From Polyodon spathula (taxonomy: Eukaryota > Chordata > Actinopteri > Acipenseriformes > Polyodontidae), in NCBI RefSeq assembly GCF_017654505.1, contig NC_054548.1:36387570-36451569 (forward strand): a DNA stretch of 64,000 nucleotides. The letters are read 5' to 3'. A program made the position numbers and the translations under genes. Shown here one piece after another: positions 12,000 to 23,344 of the stretch. The notes under the pieces are model-generated. The model was given only the letters and a program-made list of their open reading frames with translations. It was not told the origin of the DNA and did not search any database. The first letter of the stretch is position 1. Each line of letters starts with the position of its first letter.

Positions 12000-12480
12000 T
12001 TCTGTAGCAGAGATACAGGAAAGTTGAACTATTGTTCAGCTGTTGCTTTTTTTCATTTAAGATCAGGCATTTTGCTGCAATGATTTTACAAGGAACATTT
12101 TAGTATTAAGCAATGTCTACCTTAATCTTTAATTAAACTGAACTATTGTACACAGAGAAGCGTACTGTAAAGTATAATTAAAGCCAAAAAGCAATAACCC
12201 TTTGTGTGCAGATGTTGTTAAACTTGCTGTTGAGTGATGTTTTGTTAATTATCAAAATAATCAAAGCAATAATCAATAGATTTATTAACAAAATTAATAA
12301 TTGTTTCATGCAGCACTACCCTCAATTAACTCAATTATCTAAATAACTACACACTGCATAAAATCATTTTTAGTTATTATAGCATCACACAAATTCACCA
12401 CATAAATTCCCCTTCACTGGGAAAGGTCACATGTTATGTGTTTCTAGCCATGAATGTCTGCTGACCAGAGCAATTCTTAT
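12000..12480. other. Unassigned AT-rich sequence
   Basis: No reading frame or repeat end recognised between the transposase tail and the LINE remnant. Confidence 0.4.
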
Positions 12481-12735
12481 TGAATTCTTAAAGACCTTTG
12501 ACAAAGTCAACCTTAAACACCTTGTAAATAAATTATTTCCTGTTAGGGTTTATGGAGATGCACTAATGATGGTTTAAATCTTGCTTACGGAACAGCATAA
12601 CAAACCTGTCAGTCTCCTTCTCCATTAGTCACAGAATAATCTACTCTGTGACCTTTTCCTGTCAACATCTTCATTAACAACATACCGTATGTTTATTGTA
12701 CGTTTATATGCTGACACAGTTATAAATACCAACAA
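12480..12735 (+). pseudogene. Decayed LINE reverse-transcriptase fragment
   Basis: Broken conceptual translation shows FLKTFDKVNLKHLVNKL, which corresponds to the LINE motif with KAFD followed by VNH. About 50 codons later, after several stops, comes RLYADTVIN, which corresponds to the YADD catalytic box with one Asp lost. Between them lie weak traces of the INNI stretch. Order and spacing fit a CR1/L2/Rex-type non-LTR element. The copy is old: many stops, frameshifts and no preserved ends. Confidence 0.5.
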
Positions 12736-12747
12736 AGAAAGACTACC

Positions 12748-13470
12748 TTATGAGACAGATGTAAAGTATAAACAGAATTTTACAACAATTAGGAGATTGA
12801 AAACACAGCAACGGTTCTGAAGTGTGTGACATGGGGGTGATCCGCTGACAGACCTGGGACACAAGAGATGTATACACAAATTATAAAAAACATAGAATGA
12901 AGAAACATGTAAGAAGACGCCTACCATATACAGCTTTATATTTATAGTTGAAATATGCAGTACAAGAATGCAATGCTCATCCTGCTTTCCTGTCTCCGCC
13001 ACACTCAGTGCCTTTATCATACATGAAGTAGAAATAATCAGTTTATCTCAGAGGTCTGTACTAAAGTTGTGGATCAGCTGATCCCGAACTTTATTCCCTG
13101 TGCTTTCTCATTGCAGTTGGTACTAAGATTGTAGAGCTGTGGATGATCTGCAGATAGCACTGACTACAGGACTAAGCACTACATTCTCAAATTCATTGCA
13201 ATTGAACAAATGTTATCAAAATACTATTTAGCGAGTTAAATAAAATATAAAAATAGGCATGTGGACCAAAGTGAAATTGCTAGGATGCTTTTTATAAGGT
13301 CGGTCTAGCAATGAAGAGGTGTAATGCATGCATAATACATCAAGTTGAATTTTGCTATGCAAATTCATGCAATTCATTACCTGTGTTTATTTATGTATGT
13401 ACTGTATAACTGTTTGTGGAATTTCTTTCCCTAGTGTACACGTTGTCTGAGAGAATCGTGTCATCAAAGA
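12748..13470. other. Unassigned sequence
   Basis: A 90-codon minus-strand frame lies here (12748-13020) without a recognisable domain. The segment around 13040-13160 is non-repetitive. Nothing functional can be claimed. Confidence 0.4.
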
Positions 13471-13479
13471 ATAATTTAT

Positions 13480-13665
13480 TTTCTCTGTGAGCACAGGAAT
13501 GCAAATTCAATAAAGAGCTGACGGCATAAACAATGTGAAAAAGCTAAAATCAATTGAGATACAGCCAACTGTCATTATTATTTCCATCTGACAAATCGCA
13601 TTGGAGATTACCAGATTAATTTCACATTAAATCATGCACATCTGTGTCCATCACAATGTGATCTG
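13480..13665. promoter_or_regulatory. Possible conserved non-coding element
   Basis: This stretch is compositionally complex, has no repeats and has no open frame. It is dense in motifs typical of vertebrate developmental enhancers: AACAATG (SOX-like), several TAAT/ATTA homeodomain cores, TGACAAAT, CATCTG (E-box) and GATTAATTT. It stands out against the repeat-filled surroundings. This is a judgement by appearance. Such motifs are short and common by chance, and no alignment was possible. Confidence 0.18.
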
Positions 13666-14129
13666 CTGATCCAGTGCAAGCTCAGTAACTCTCATCACAA
13701 AAATCACTTCACCAGGTGAACAGGAAACCTCAGTATGGTCTAATTGGTCAAATCAAACATACCACAATAGAAAGAAAAATATTTAGATTTTCACAGCATG
13801 TACTCTTTCTGAAATGTGTGCCTAATGGGAAAGATGCACATTTCTGTGCTGTGGGTCTAAATCAATGACTCGAGTGAAAACCCAGCTGGAATGCCCAGTT
13901 AAGCAGACTGAATCCTTGCAAGAGTGATCATCTCATAATTACCCCCTACCAGTTTGTCATTTACTTTAGCTGTCCCACCCCATTGTACTCCACCTCATGG
14001 CTGGTTATCTCTATGGAGGGGGGGGTTGTGCTGTCCTACCACCCATTTAAGATGAATGTTGGTGCTCATTTGGCAGCAAAGCAAACTGCAGCCAGAGAAC
14101 AGTTTTGAGCTTTGTGTAAGTACTTATTT

Positions 14130-15585
14130 TCAGAGAGAAAACCTAGGCAAGGTTGAAATACTGTACAACACATTACATACAGTATAACTAGGGCTTGAAG
14201 TTTTCAGGTTTTATTTTTGATCCCATGACGTCCCTTTAAACTTATTTTCAGAAAAAAAGCTGTTAATTACAAAACAATGTCAATTGTTTTTACCTTCAAA
14301 GCCTGATTCTGTTTCGATTAATTTTAATTTCAAACAGACAAATTACATTAACAGCTCACTGCTGATCCTAGTGGCACTTCATTCTTGCAGTTGCCTAGTT
14401 TATTGTTGGGATTTTGTTGTTTCCACTCATATAACAGAGTTGTCCTGACAGATTTTCTTTTCATCATAAAATAGCCAGCATGTAGTGTACACTGATAGCA
14501 AGTTCAAAATTTAAAATCTCATTGACTTGTAGCAAAGAAAAAAACAATCTTAAACCTGGTCTTTAATTTGTAGTTTTCTCTTTATTATGATCTAGAGACA
14601 GCTTAACAACTACTAATTAACATAAAGGGAGGTAGAGATTTGGAGAATAAAAACCGAAACGTTCAAGCCATGTAAACATTACAAAGAACAATTAATATTT
14701 CTTCATAACAATTGCTGCTAATGGGTGAATTTGGACAGCAATTTATAAACAGCATGTAGTTTAGCTTTTAAACAACAACGCTATCAGGCTTACCTAAGAT
14801 CAAAGGGTAACTCGTACTATTTTAGAGAACCCAAGTAAGAAAGATTGGACATGCACACAGCAACCAGTTGAATTTTGAATCTGTCCATGCATCTGCTTAG
14901 CGCTTTAGGTGTTTTTGCACAGGCTGCTGTTAAGCTGCTTAGAAAATATGTTACATTTTCATGTTTGCATGTATTTCAATCCTGTGTTTCTAAAGCTGAC
15001 TGGAAGGATGCCTGTAATGGTATTAATGTATCAGTATTTGTACATCCAAGAATGCTTTCACAATGTGCCACTGCAACATGATCAATTTAGAAAACTAGAT
15101 ATATAACATACACTTTGGCACAGAGAAAGAGGATTGCCAAACTACAGATAGCTTGTTCTATTGTATTTGACTTGAGCTAGAAATTGAATGAGATGTATAC
15201 AAATGGTTTGTGATATCTAAAAGAGCGAATGTATTTTTTTTTTTTTTTTTTTGATAAAACAAATAATCGGTCAGTTGAGCAAATCCTTAAATATTCAGCT
15301 GGAAATCAATATCGCAAAGCGTGTATTAGAGAAATACCCTTGAGGTTTTCATAGATAGTACAGTAACATTGCAAATATGAACTTCTGTAACTCTGTGGTC
15401 TGTTTTAATGATCTAAAACATGTCAGATTGTTATACCACTGCTCTAAAATGTTTTAACCTGCTGTTAGCTTACTGCATTTTTACTTTATTTACTCTACAG
15501 GGGTCTATAAATCACACCTGCTGGAAAAAACAGAACAGCTGTAAGCTACTAATAACTGTTAAGAAACCAGCAGCATTCAATATAA
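14130..15585. other. Unassigned sequence
   Basis: Only short frames (65-68 codons near 14875-15106) and a T run at 15235-15252. No recognised transposon or RNA gene. Confidence 0.4.
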
Positions 15586-15590
15586 TTAAA

Positions 15591-15676
15591 CAATAGGACC
15601 CGAAGAAGAGGGCTTTGCCATCTCTTCATAACAAGAAGATATCAGATGGCAAAGCCCTCTTATGTGGGATCTATTG
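15591..15676 (+). other. 86-nt imperfect hairpin, miRNA-precursor-like
   Basis: The arms 15606-15623 and 15644-15661 are perfect reverse complements over 18 bases (core AGAGGGCTTTGCCATCT), separated by a 20-base loop that can add a short CTTC/GAAG pairing. Pairing resumes outside a four-base internal loop: CCC with GGG, an A/A mismatch, then CAATAGG with TCTATTG (one G-T wobble). The result is a stem of about 28 pairs in 86 bases with the mismatch pattern and size of a microRNA precursor. I do not recognise either arm as a known microRNA. It could equally be a small palindromic repeat. Either strand could be transcribed. Confidence 0.4.
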
Positions 15677-15679
15677 CTG

Positions 15680-16030
15680 TTACAAAATGTATGTTGAAAA
15701 AAATAAAATTTCAAGTTTTTCCTGTTTTTTTTTTGTTTGTTTGTTTTTTTCAGGATTTTATGCACCACTTTCTTTTGTTGCTAATGAACACAAACATTGC
15801 CTCTATATTCTATAAGTAAAGTGGTTTGCTCAGAATTCCAAGTGTGCTCTGGTAGCCTTTTACTTGATTTGCTATATTAAATTTAAAAAGATAGATTGAA
15901 TGTACTGTATAGGACAGTGAAAAAGCAGACTGCATTTACATACAATATTTAGAGGGTGTGTTATTTACTGAAACAGAGATTTTCTTTCATCAAGCATAAA
16001 AAAGGTAAAATATGATCAAACACAGTTTGA
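15680..16030. other. Unassigned sequence
   Basis: A 66-codon frame at 15615-15815 starts inside the hairpin and reads through low-complexity Phe-rich sequence. It is unlikely to be a gene. Nothing else is recognised. Confidence 0.4.
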
Positions 16031-16033
16031 ATG

Positions 16034-16103
16034 ATAGCATTCAAGGTCCTTTACTAGAGATTAAGGACCTCATGTTGATCAATCAAGTTAGATCGAATGC
16101 TAT
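16034..16103. repeat. Nested inverted repeats
   Basis: Outer arms ATAGCATTC (16034-16042) and GAATGCTAT (16095-16103) pair perfectly. They enclose a second perfect hairpin, AGGTCCTT with AAGGACCT (16044-16051 and 16063-16070), and a TTGATCAA palindrome. Together they could fold as a three-way structure. No coding or transposon context is visible. Confidence 0.6.
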
Positions 16104-16109
16104 ATTTAT

Positions 16110-16945
16110 TACCATCAAATAAGGGTTTTTAGCTTCAGCTGACACATACATTCATGCTAATATATTGGAGAGCAGAAACAAACTCAAGGCAAAGATTACA
16201 GACCTCCATCACAGATTCTGAATGTACTGTTTGACTATACTGTGAGCATCACATGTTCATAGAAGAACAGCAGGTCTTGTTCTAACAATGACACACACTT
16301 CTCACTTAGCGATACACTCGACTAGTTTGCAAAGTGGATACGACTGAATGGAGACACATCTGCTGTTAACATACAACACCAATAAAACAAAAACCAACAT
16401 GTGGAGATAACAAAATGTGTTGAAACTTGTTACCATTGAAAACATTTTTCACTTAGCTTGCTGTGTTTGCATTTGGAAATACAGTACAGTGTGCCATTCA
16501 TGACATGGATTAAATGTTCCATTTGACACGTGTACTTAGTGCTGTCACAAGTTACACAATGAAACAATTCTGATCTTGTGATAACCCATCATTGATGCCT
16601 GTGTCAATGATTGTACACAAGCATTTATCGATAATATATTTTTTTAGCTCACAAGGGAGAAGTATGAAAGATTGGGTGACTGTACTTATATTAGCGGACA
16701 TTTTAGAAGGCTTGCTCATTAATGCTTCTGGTAATGTGGCATTAGTGACTTAATAAAAATGACAAAACACAAAGTACACACATATAAGCAAGTATTTCAA
16801 GTAATTGTAGAGTATAGCCCCACCTCATTATACTGGGTAGTATACTCTCCTACTGCATGTCTAATACACTAGGATACATTATTAAACAAATGGACATTTT
16901 CTACACAAATTAAAAATTGGTAAATGCAGTTAATCGTTTTATCAT
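16110..16945. other. Unassigned sequence
   Basis: No reading frame over 60 codons, tandem array or transposon end recognised. Confidence 0.45.
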
Positions 16946-16957
16946 ATTGATTTACAC

Positions 16958-17270
16958 CAGGTGTGTCAAACACCAGTCCTCGAGGGCTGCAGGGTCTTCT
17001 GGTTTTCATTCCAACTTAACCTATCAATTAACACAGTTGATCTAATTATTTGTTGAATTTCACATATTTAATAGGTCTTTTACAGTTGATGGTTTTAAAA
17101 ATGCACTTGATTCAAGGTACACTACCTATGAAACATTTTGAGGCCTGAAGGAAAGTGTTAAATGTGTCCCAGTTAATCAAATAATTAGACCAATGAAGTA
17201 ATTGAGAGCTCGGGTGTAAGGAAAGCCAGAAGACACTGCGGCCCTCCAGGAACTGAGTCTGACACCCCTA
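16958..17270 (+). mobile_element. hAT-type MITE, 313 bp
   Basis: Begins CAGGTGTGTCAAACACCAG and ends with the near reverse complement, GTCTGACACCCCTA. Inside both ends are CCTCGAGGGCTGCAGGG-like and GCGGCCCTCCAGG-like subterminal segments. The flanking 8-mers ATTTACAC and GTTTACAT share the six internal bases, as expected of an aged 8-bp hAT target duplication. It has no coding capacity. I recognise the terminal sequence as a common vertebrate non-autonomous hAT-like repeat, but not its database name. Confidence 0.68.
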
Positions 17271-17689
17271 GTTTACATGGTCAAAACACCGAGGTAGTAC
17301 AATCGTCACATGGCAGTAGTTTTTTTGCACATACCATTGTAATGTTACAGTTTTTTTTTTTTTCTGTGATTTTTAAAAATATTGATTTTTAGTGGTAATG
17401 TGTTATACTGTCCATAATATAACAATTAATTAAGGTTATATCATTAAAATGTATTGTATAACATTGTAATTGTAACACATGATATTTCCATTTCTAATAT
17501 TGATTATTAGATTTATAGTACCGGTAAATCATGTTGTGCTCATTTAATATGAATCCTTATAAATCATAATATAGATAACACAAAATCCACACATAAATCA
17601 ACTAAAATAATGTGTTAGAAAAAAGTTCAGTCAATTCATTGCCATTGAAATTGTTACTTTTGTAAGTTTTGTGTGTTTTTTGCTTTATT

Positions 17690-17830
17690 TGTGTTTTGGA
17701 GTATCTTTATTTTGCCCTTGGCCTTATTTTTGTTTGTTATATAAAAGTAGTTATTTTTTTTTGAACATCTAGCAGTCTGTCTCTGTGCTCTTCCCCTCGC
17801 CAGCCTGTCACATTTGTGTCAGAAGTGGAT
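17690..17830 (+). mobile_element. LTR 3' end with tRNA primer-binding site
   Basis: A TATA-like TTATATAAAAG (about 17738-17748) is followed by a tail ending CCTGTCACA (to 17812). Two bases later comes TTGTGTCAGAAGTGGAT (17814-17830), which differs only slightly from TGGTGTCAGAAGTGGGA, the sequence complementary to the 3' end of a vertebrate tRNA-Leu. That is the arrangement of an LTR followed by the primer-binding site of an LTR retrotransposon. The next 200 bases would be its internal leader and include a 15-base palindrome at 18003-18017. The LTR start and the element's proteins were not found. Confidence 0.5.
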
Positions 17831-18066
17831 AGCGCGCACCTGAGGCTCATAGCGTATTTATTATTTTTGTTTTTGAGAAAAAAAAATGGAATAGACAGAC
17901 AGTCGGGAAAAGCGACAAGCACAGCTGAAAATGTAAGCTGCTGCAGCACACCGCTGGGAGTGGCCTCTTGTGCGCCCTGTTGTTCCTGGTGTGTAAGGAG
18001 GACCTCGTATTACGAGGTAAAGCTCGGTTAATGAGGTATATGTAATTCGCAACAGATACAGTAGAC

Positions 18067-18269
18067 CAGAGGTCTGCAACCCAGGTCATGGAGAGCTACT
18101 GTGGGTGCTGGTTTTCACTTCAACTAATCTCAGTTACTTAATTGAACCAATTGTTGGCTTAATTAGTCAAGATTAACAGGTGACCCAGATCTTTAGTCAC
18201 TGATGATGTAAAGAAACCTATAAAACCTCCTGGATAGGGGCTCTCCAGGACCAGGGTTGGAGACCCCTG
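18067..18269 (+). mobile_element. hAT-type MITE, 203 bp, with 8-bp duplication
   Basis: Starts CAGAGGTCTGCAACCC and ends with its inverted counterpart, GGTTGGAGACCCCTG. Flanking 8-mers are CAGTAGAC (18059-18066) and CAATAGAC (18270-18277), seven of eight identical. That is the hAT signature of 8-bp target duplication with C-A-G ends. No coding capacity. It inserted just downstream of the LTR/primer-binding-site fragment. Confidence 0.82.
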
Positions 18270-18279
18270 CAATAGACCT

Positions 18280-20110
18280 ACATTATATAAGGACTTTGAA
18301 GCCCCATCCTATTCCCTGGAAACAGTACAATTGTCTGTGTATTTATTGTATATTATATGATTACTTGAAAAATATACTTTGGGCCATAAATCTGAATCAA
18401 TACGTGATTATACTTAGAAGGAGACTGTGTTTTACAATAAAAAGTGAAAACAGAAGCTGTTAAAATACCCTTCACAAGAAATGTGACTCATAATTAGAAA
18501 AACAATAGTTGCCAACAGTAGACAAAAGTAATTCATACTTGAATGTCCAGTTTCTTCATTGTACTAAGAGGCAGTGGCATCTAGTGTTAGCTATTGCCAG
18601 CAATACAAAAGGAAACTTCATCCACAATATGTGTTCACTTAGGGCCCAATTTTGATCACAGGACAAGGCAGTAACATAAACGAGCACAATCAGATTTGTC
18701 CTGTGAAGTAATTTTGGTACCATGTTTTGCCCCAGGTTTTCATGTCTGCATAACCGTCAGGTATCGGGCAAAAATGGAGGGAGTGGTTTAATTATCATTT
18801 AACATAAGTGATTTTAAAGATGGGGCAAAGGTTTGACTTTGTGATCCAAAACAAGTATCCCCAAAGCAGGTATTTTCAAAGAGCAAACACTATTGCAGAT
18901 TAGCTCCTGAACACACAATGAAAAAGCAGCTTGTGAGGCACACTAATAAAAAGCCAACACAGGTTACAACAATGTATTATTCATTTTTATTAAAAGAAAA
19001 ACTCTGTCACCTGTGAAAAAAAGTTATCCGCTTTGCTAAATAGTTGATTGTAGTACATAGTTGTAAAACAATAATATAACATTTTGCTGCGGTATACTTT
19101 TGATTCAAGACTCACGTATGCTTTACACATTTACAGTACAGCATCCATTTTGTACCCTTCAGAATTACAGGCACATGCAGTGTGAAGGTAGTGTGATTCC
19201 CTTGAGCTCACACCACCAACACACTGCTTTCCTGTAGCTTTCACTGCTCTTCACTGTGCTTTCACGCTACTCTCCTGCACATTTCACCCAACTCTCACTA
19301 GTACTTTATGACTGCAAAATTCAACAACAGATTCACGCCAACAAAAATATACATTCATGAAGCAGTTCTGTGCATTTAGCACATTTTACGGATGTCTTAT
19401 TAATACGAACAAACAAATAAAAGCTTTTATCCCCAACGGCAAGAAAATTACATATTTATATTAATCCCAAATAGACTGTCAGGGACATGTAGTGTACAGA
19501 CACTAAGCAGCACTTTAAACTAGGCTAAAGCAATCAGATTTTTTTATTTTTTTTGTTACATCCAAATAATATTCATGAAATCTATTTGACAAGGCATGTA
19601 CTTGTTTTATCATACGAAAATGGACAATTGGTGGAGAAATAATTGTAAATAATGAGCTTCCTTTTTTACTTCAAATATCACTATACTCATAATACATTCA
19701 TGATTAATAATTAATAGTTATTGTTGTTTTAAACCCAGGGCTTAATGTGAAAACACTTAACACTTGGTTCCTTCAGTGAAGAAACCAGAAATATGTGGTT
19801 AATTATGTACAAATTATAATACTTTCCATTTGGCTATTTTATCTGCTTTAGCTGCAATGTTACTTATAATGGCAATGTTACTTAAAGCATAAAATAAACA
19901 CAGATATCTAGCTAGTCTTCCTATATCGACTCAGTCATTTCTAAATACTGTATGAGTTTTATTTCCTGCAGTCACAAAAATTAATTTTATTTTATTACAA
20001 CAGTGCCATGTATCATTTTATTCTTGTAGCAATAAGTGGCGTTCACGGGTCTTAGTAAAATACTGGCACATTAAGAATAGAAATCCAACCAATAATTGTG
20101 ATCCTTCCCT
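18280..20110. other. Unassigned AT-rich sequence
   Basis: Only one frame over 60 codons, without a domain. No transposon ends noticed. Confidence 0.45.
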
Positions 20111-20117
20111 ATACACG

Positions 20118-20722
20118 TGTGGGGCAGAGTGTCCCACCCCTTTGCGTTTATTAGTGTTTTATGTTGCATTTAGTGTGTTAATGTTTATGTATAAAATACA
20201 CTGGATATAAATATAGGTTATGAGCACGAGTGTTATAAAGTATAATTTGTATTTAGGCACAAGGATTGCACAGCACTTCACGTGCAGGTAAAATGTAATA
20301 ATATGTGAGCACAGGGAATTGCACTTTATTAATTCACGTGCAGTTGTACCGAGGCTCCAATTGAATGACTGATTAGCAATCGAGTCTCGGGACAGCTGCA
20401 TAAAAGCAGCACGTTTTCAGTCACTCGGGTTTGTGTGTTCGTAAGTGGAGAACGGGTGAGAGAAAGAGGAGATTTATTATATAAGCAATTGCTACAACAT
20501 GCTGGAAACACCAGCACGGAACTTGTTTAGTGTTCATCCACTGTTTGTCTGTCTGTCCGTTTGTTTGGCCAAAGCGCTGTTTTGTTTGTGTTTTCTGTTC
20601 AAACTATTTATTTTCTGTTTGTTGATTAAACAGCGCAGCAGCGCATTTCATTCACCATTTTACCTCGCAGTGCTATGTGTTCTTCCGGGTCTGACGTCAA
20701 CACTACAGCCAACCTGTTCACA
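20118..20722 (+). mobile_element. Probable solo LTR, about 605 bp
   Basis: Begins TGTGGGGCAGAGTGTCCCAC and ends CCTGTTCACA, giving the TG...CA limits of an LTR. A TATA-like CATAAAAG at about 20399 precedes a plausible transcript start region. The CTGTTTGTCTGTCTG segment and the following GATTAAACAG are typical of the R/U5 part of such LTRs. The flanking pentamers ACACG and ACGTG do not match, so the duplication is not confirmed. No primer-binding site or internal region follows, hence solo. The 130-codon frame at 20499-20891 is incidental. Confidence 0.5.
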
Positions 20723-20729
20723 ACGTGGA

Positions 20730-22225
20730 AACGTTCTGCCTCTATGGAAGGCCATTCGTGTTAAAAATAAGTTATTTAGTACATGTTTCAAAAATTTAGT
20801 ACACGTAATTATAATTATTAACCTTACTAATTTGGTCAATCAGATCACTGAAAACGAAACAATGCAGCCATGTCTGCAATACAGCTTTTGATACATCCCT
20901 GACCCGCATCTGTAGACCAGCAGTTTTTTCTTTTAAACAATATACCTTCTACCTGTATGAAATAATTAATTCTAAACTGTTTCATGTTATTATAGGCTCA
21001 TATCCAATTTGTGTCAGGTTTAATATACACGGGCATTCAGAAAAATGGGATATTGAAATAATAACTGCATTAACATAATTAAAACACTTAACAATACATT
21101 ACTTCTAGCAACTGAAGAATGATGTGTATTTTTTCTTTTATTTTTTTGTGTTTCATACAAATCTATATTTTTTCACAGCAATGTTTCTGCACTGTACCCA
21201 ATAATATAAGCTCCTGTGTATGCTGGGATGTTTGCTATAATGGAAAAAAAGAATGCTTATTTTATTATTATGAAAATAATATCAAAATCAATGGGGGATA
21301 AGGCAGGACGCAATAAACACTGCATTTCTCTCCATTTGTTTAACGTTCATCAAAATTAGGTTCTTAGAATGATTCTTACCAACTGCCTTGTATTATTGTT
21401 AGCAATATTACTGGTCTCCCTATTCTATTGACGATCTTTTGGTTTTAAAATTTGCCAACCCTAATCAGCTGCAATCAGACCATGTGTCTAGTTAGTTATT
21501 GACAGAGTGACCCTTGTGAATAAAGCACAACCACGATATTATACTCCACATGTTCAGGAAGAAAAAAAAAAAAAATCATCCATGTAGTTTTGTTGAACAT
21601 TCCACAACCTATAAAATGAGTAGTATCCTGTGGTGCTTTCTGCAATGTGAAAATACTGGAAGTCAATATAACGTGGAAATTTCCAGGAGTGTTCCTTATA
21701 AGGAATCTCCTTAACATTGATTTTTAATGCTACCAAGCAGCTATCAACAATACTACTGACTTTCGAGAACCATTCAGTCAACCTATAATAATGACTTCTG
21801 ATGCTCCACCATGCATTCTGCAAGGGCACCTTCTGATTGCTCCTTCCTGGAATACAGTTGTAAACAACTCTTATTTCTAAAGGGCAGAGATGCTTGTGTT
21901 GAATGCTGCAGTGACTCAGGGGAACGGATACCACGGTTCGAAACACAGGGAGGGCTCCCATAAGAGATGGGAGCTCCCCTTTAACATTTAGAATCCATAT
22001 GAAATTTTATTAGTGCCCTTATTTCATTTTTTTTTTTTTTTTTTTGCTTCTTTTGATTTGCTATATGTTCTTGAATTCTATAACTCTTAATAGATATTAC
22101 TTACTCCATGATGTCAAATTATTGAAAGTCTGCTAATATACAGTACATATATGTATATGTCAAAATTTAATTGAGTCCCCATTTATTTATTTATTTTTTT
22201 TTTTTTGAGGTAAATAGTTTTTGAG
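20730..22225. other. Unassigned sequence with an unrecognised 135-codon minus frame
   Basis: At 21554-21961 on the minus strand a 135-codon frame reads through moderately complex sequence (for example WWSIRSHYYRLTEWFSKV). I see no known domain, and its end runs into a poly-A/T tract. It may be a decayed transposon frame or chance. No promoter or splice structure was seen. Confidence 0.25.
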
Positions 22226-22234
22226 ATTTTGTAA

Positions 22235-22402
22235 TCCTGTTTTAAGTTTTTGCTATGACATTGTAATTTGTAGTTTTTGTAATTTTGAAATCCTGTTTTT
22301 AGTTTTTGCTATGATATTGTAATTTGTAGTTTTTGTAATTTTGTAATCCTGTTTTTAGTTTTTGCTATGGCATTGTAATTTGTAGTTTTTGTATTTTTAA
22401 TG
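22235..22402. repeat. 56-bp tandem repeat, three copies
   Basis: Units start at 22235, 22291 and 22347, each with TCCTGTTTT, AGTTTTTGCTATG and CATTGTAATTTGTAG in order and a spacing of exactly 56 bases. It leads directly into a LINE/SINE-type 3' tail, so it is probably part of the 3' untranslated region of a retrotransposon. Confidence 0.85.
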
Positions 22403-22470
22403 TAAAGCATTTTGGCATGACATTGCCGTGAAAGGCGCTATATCAAAATAAATTAGTTGATTGATTGTTG
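22403..22470 (+). mobile_element. L2-type retrotransposon 3' tail
   Basis: The segment with GTAAAGCATTTTGGCATGAC, GTGAAAGGCGCTATAT and AAATAAATT, ending in TTGATTGATTG, matches the conserved 3' tail shared by many fish L2-like LINEs and the SINEs that borrow their machinery. The 27.9-kb copy ends the same way. Only the tail and the preceding tandem repeat are present. Confidence 0.6.
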
Positions 22471-22502
22471 AATTGTTTTGTGTGTGGGTGTGGAGTTTGC
22501 AG

Positions 22503-22694
22503 GTTTGAAAGATGGCTGGAAGAAGCTACAAGAAACTGATGGAGTCCCTGAAGAACAACAGAAAGCCCCTTGATCTCGAGGCTATCAACACCCTTTTCCT
22601 TGAGGATGGATCCACTGGAGGAGGACCAGCTGGATGAGGAGCAGGTAATGGAAGAGGGTAGAGATGAGCCCCAGCCCAGCACTTTTACTGTCAA
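22503..22694 (+). pseudogene. Exon-like coding remnant with splice-site-like borders
   Basis: A pyrimidine/TG-rich tract ending TTTGCAG precedes position 22503, and GTAAGT follows 22694, so the segment looks like an internal or first coding exon. An ATG at 22512 opens a frame beginning MAGRSYKKLMESLKNNRKPL that stops after about 41 codons. A second frame offset by one base continues MDPLEEDQLDEEQVMEEGRD and ends at the donor. A single-base frameshift would link the two. The acidic, charged composition is protein-like. I do not recognise the protein. It may be a transposon first exon or a host pseudo-exon. Confidence 0.25.
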
Positions 22695-22929
22695 GTAAGT
22701 GCATTGTTTATAGTATTCATTGTTGATATGTTTTTTTGTATATTCAAAATAGCTTGTTGTAGTTTATCGAACAAGACATTAATTGATTAAATAATATACA
22801 TAGTATTAACTAACAGAAAGAAAATGTCATACGGTGGTGTCCAGTTCTGGTACGTGTAGAAGGTGGTTTTCTGTACACATGTCGCAACAGCGGTTGCGGG
22901 CCTAAATAACACAAAAAACTTCGTGAATG

Positions 22930-22931
<2 letters not shown>

Positions 22932-22969
<38 letters not shown>

Positions 22970-23013
22970 TATATATAATATATATATAGATAGATATATA
23001 TATATATATATAT
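22932..23013. repeat. Compound (AT)n microsatellite
   Basis: Several AT runs broken by short ACTATATAATA and GATAGATA interruptions, read directly. Confidence 0.93.
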
Positions 23014-23268
23014 AATATATATTTGTGCGTTATAATTTATTTTGTTGGAAATTAATTTTTTTTTTTAAAAGGTGTAAAAAAATTCTAATGGTACTGTCCA
23101 AAATGTATTCTAAACCGTTACATAAAACACTATAAAATAAAATAGACCTGATGAAAAGTATTTTATCGACTGTCTGTTTTAGAAAATCGAGGAGTTATCA
23201 TCTTTTATATACTTTAGAGAAAAACATAAACTTTAGGACGGTTTTAAACATACAAAATATACGTAATC

Positions 23269-23271
<3 letters not shown>

Positions 23272-23342
<71 letters not shown>
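23272..23342. repeat. (AT)n microsatellite
   Basis: About 35 AT units without interruption. Frames through it on both strands (75 and 106 codons) are Tyr-Ile artefacts. Confidence 0.97.

Positions 23343-23344
<2 letters not shown>

Noticed and set aside
13970..14125. Promoter with CATTTAAG TATA-like box and a first exon ending in a GTAAGTAC donor
   Set aside because: Each motif is weak and common; no open frame, acceptor or downstream exon was found to support a gene.
20499..20891. 130-codon plus-strand frame
   Set aside because: Starts inside the probable solo LTR and shows only hydrophobic low-information sequence without a domain.
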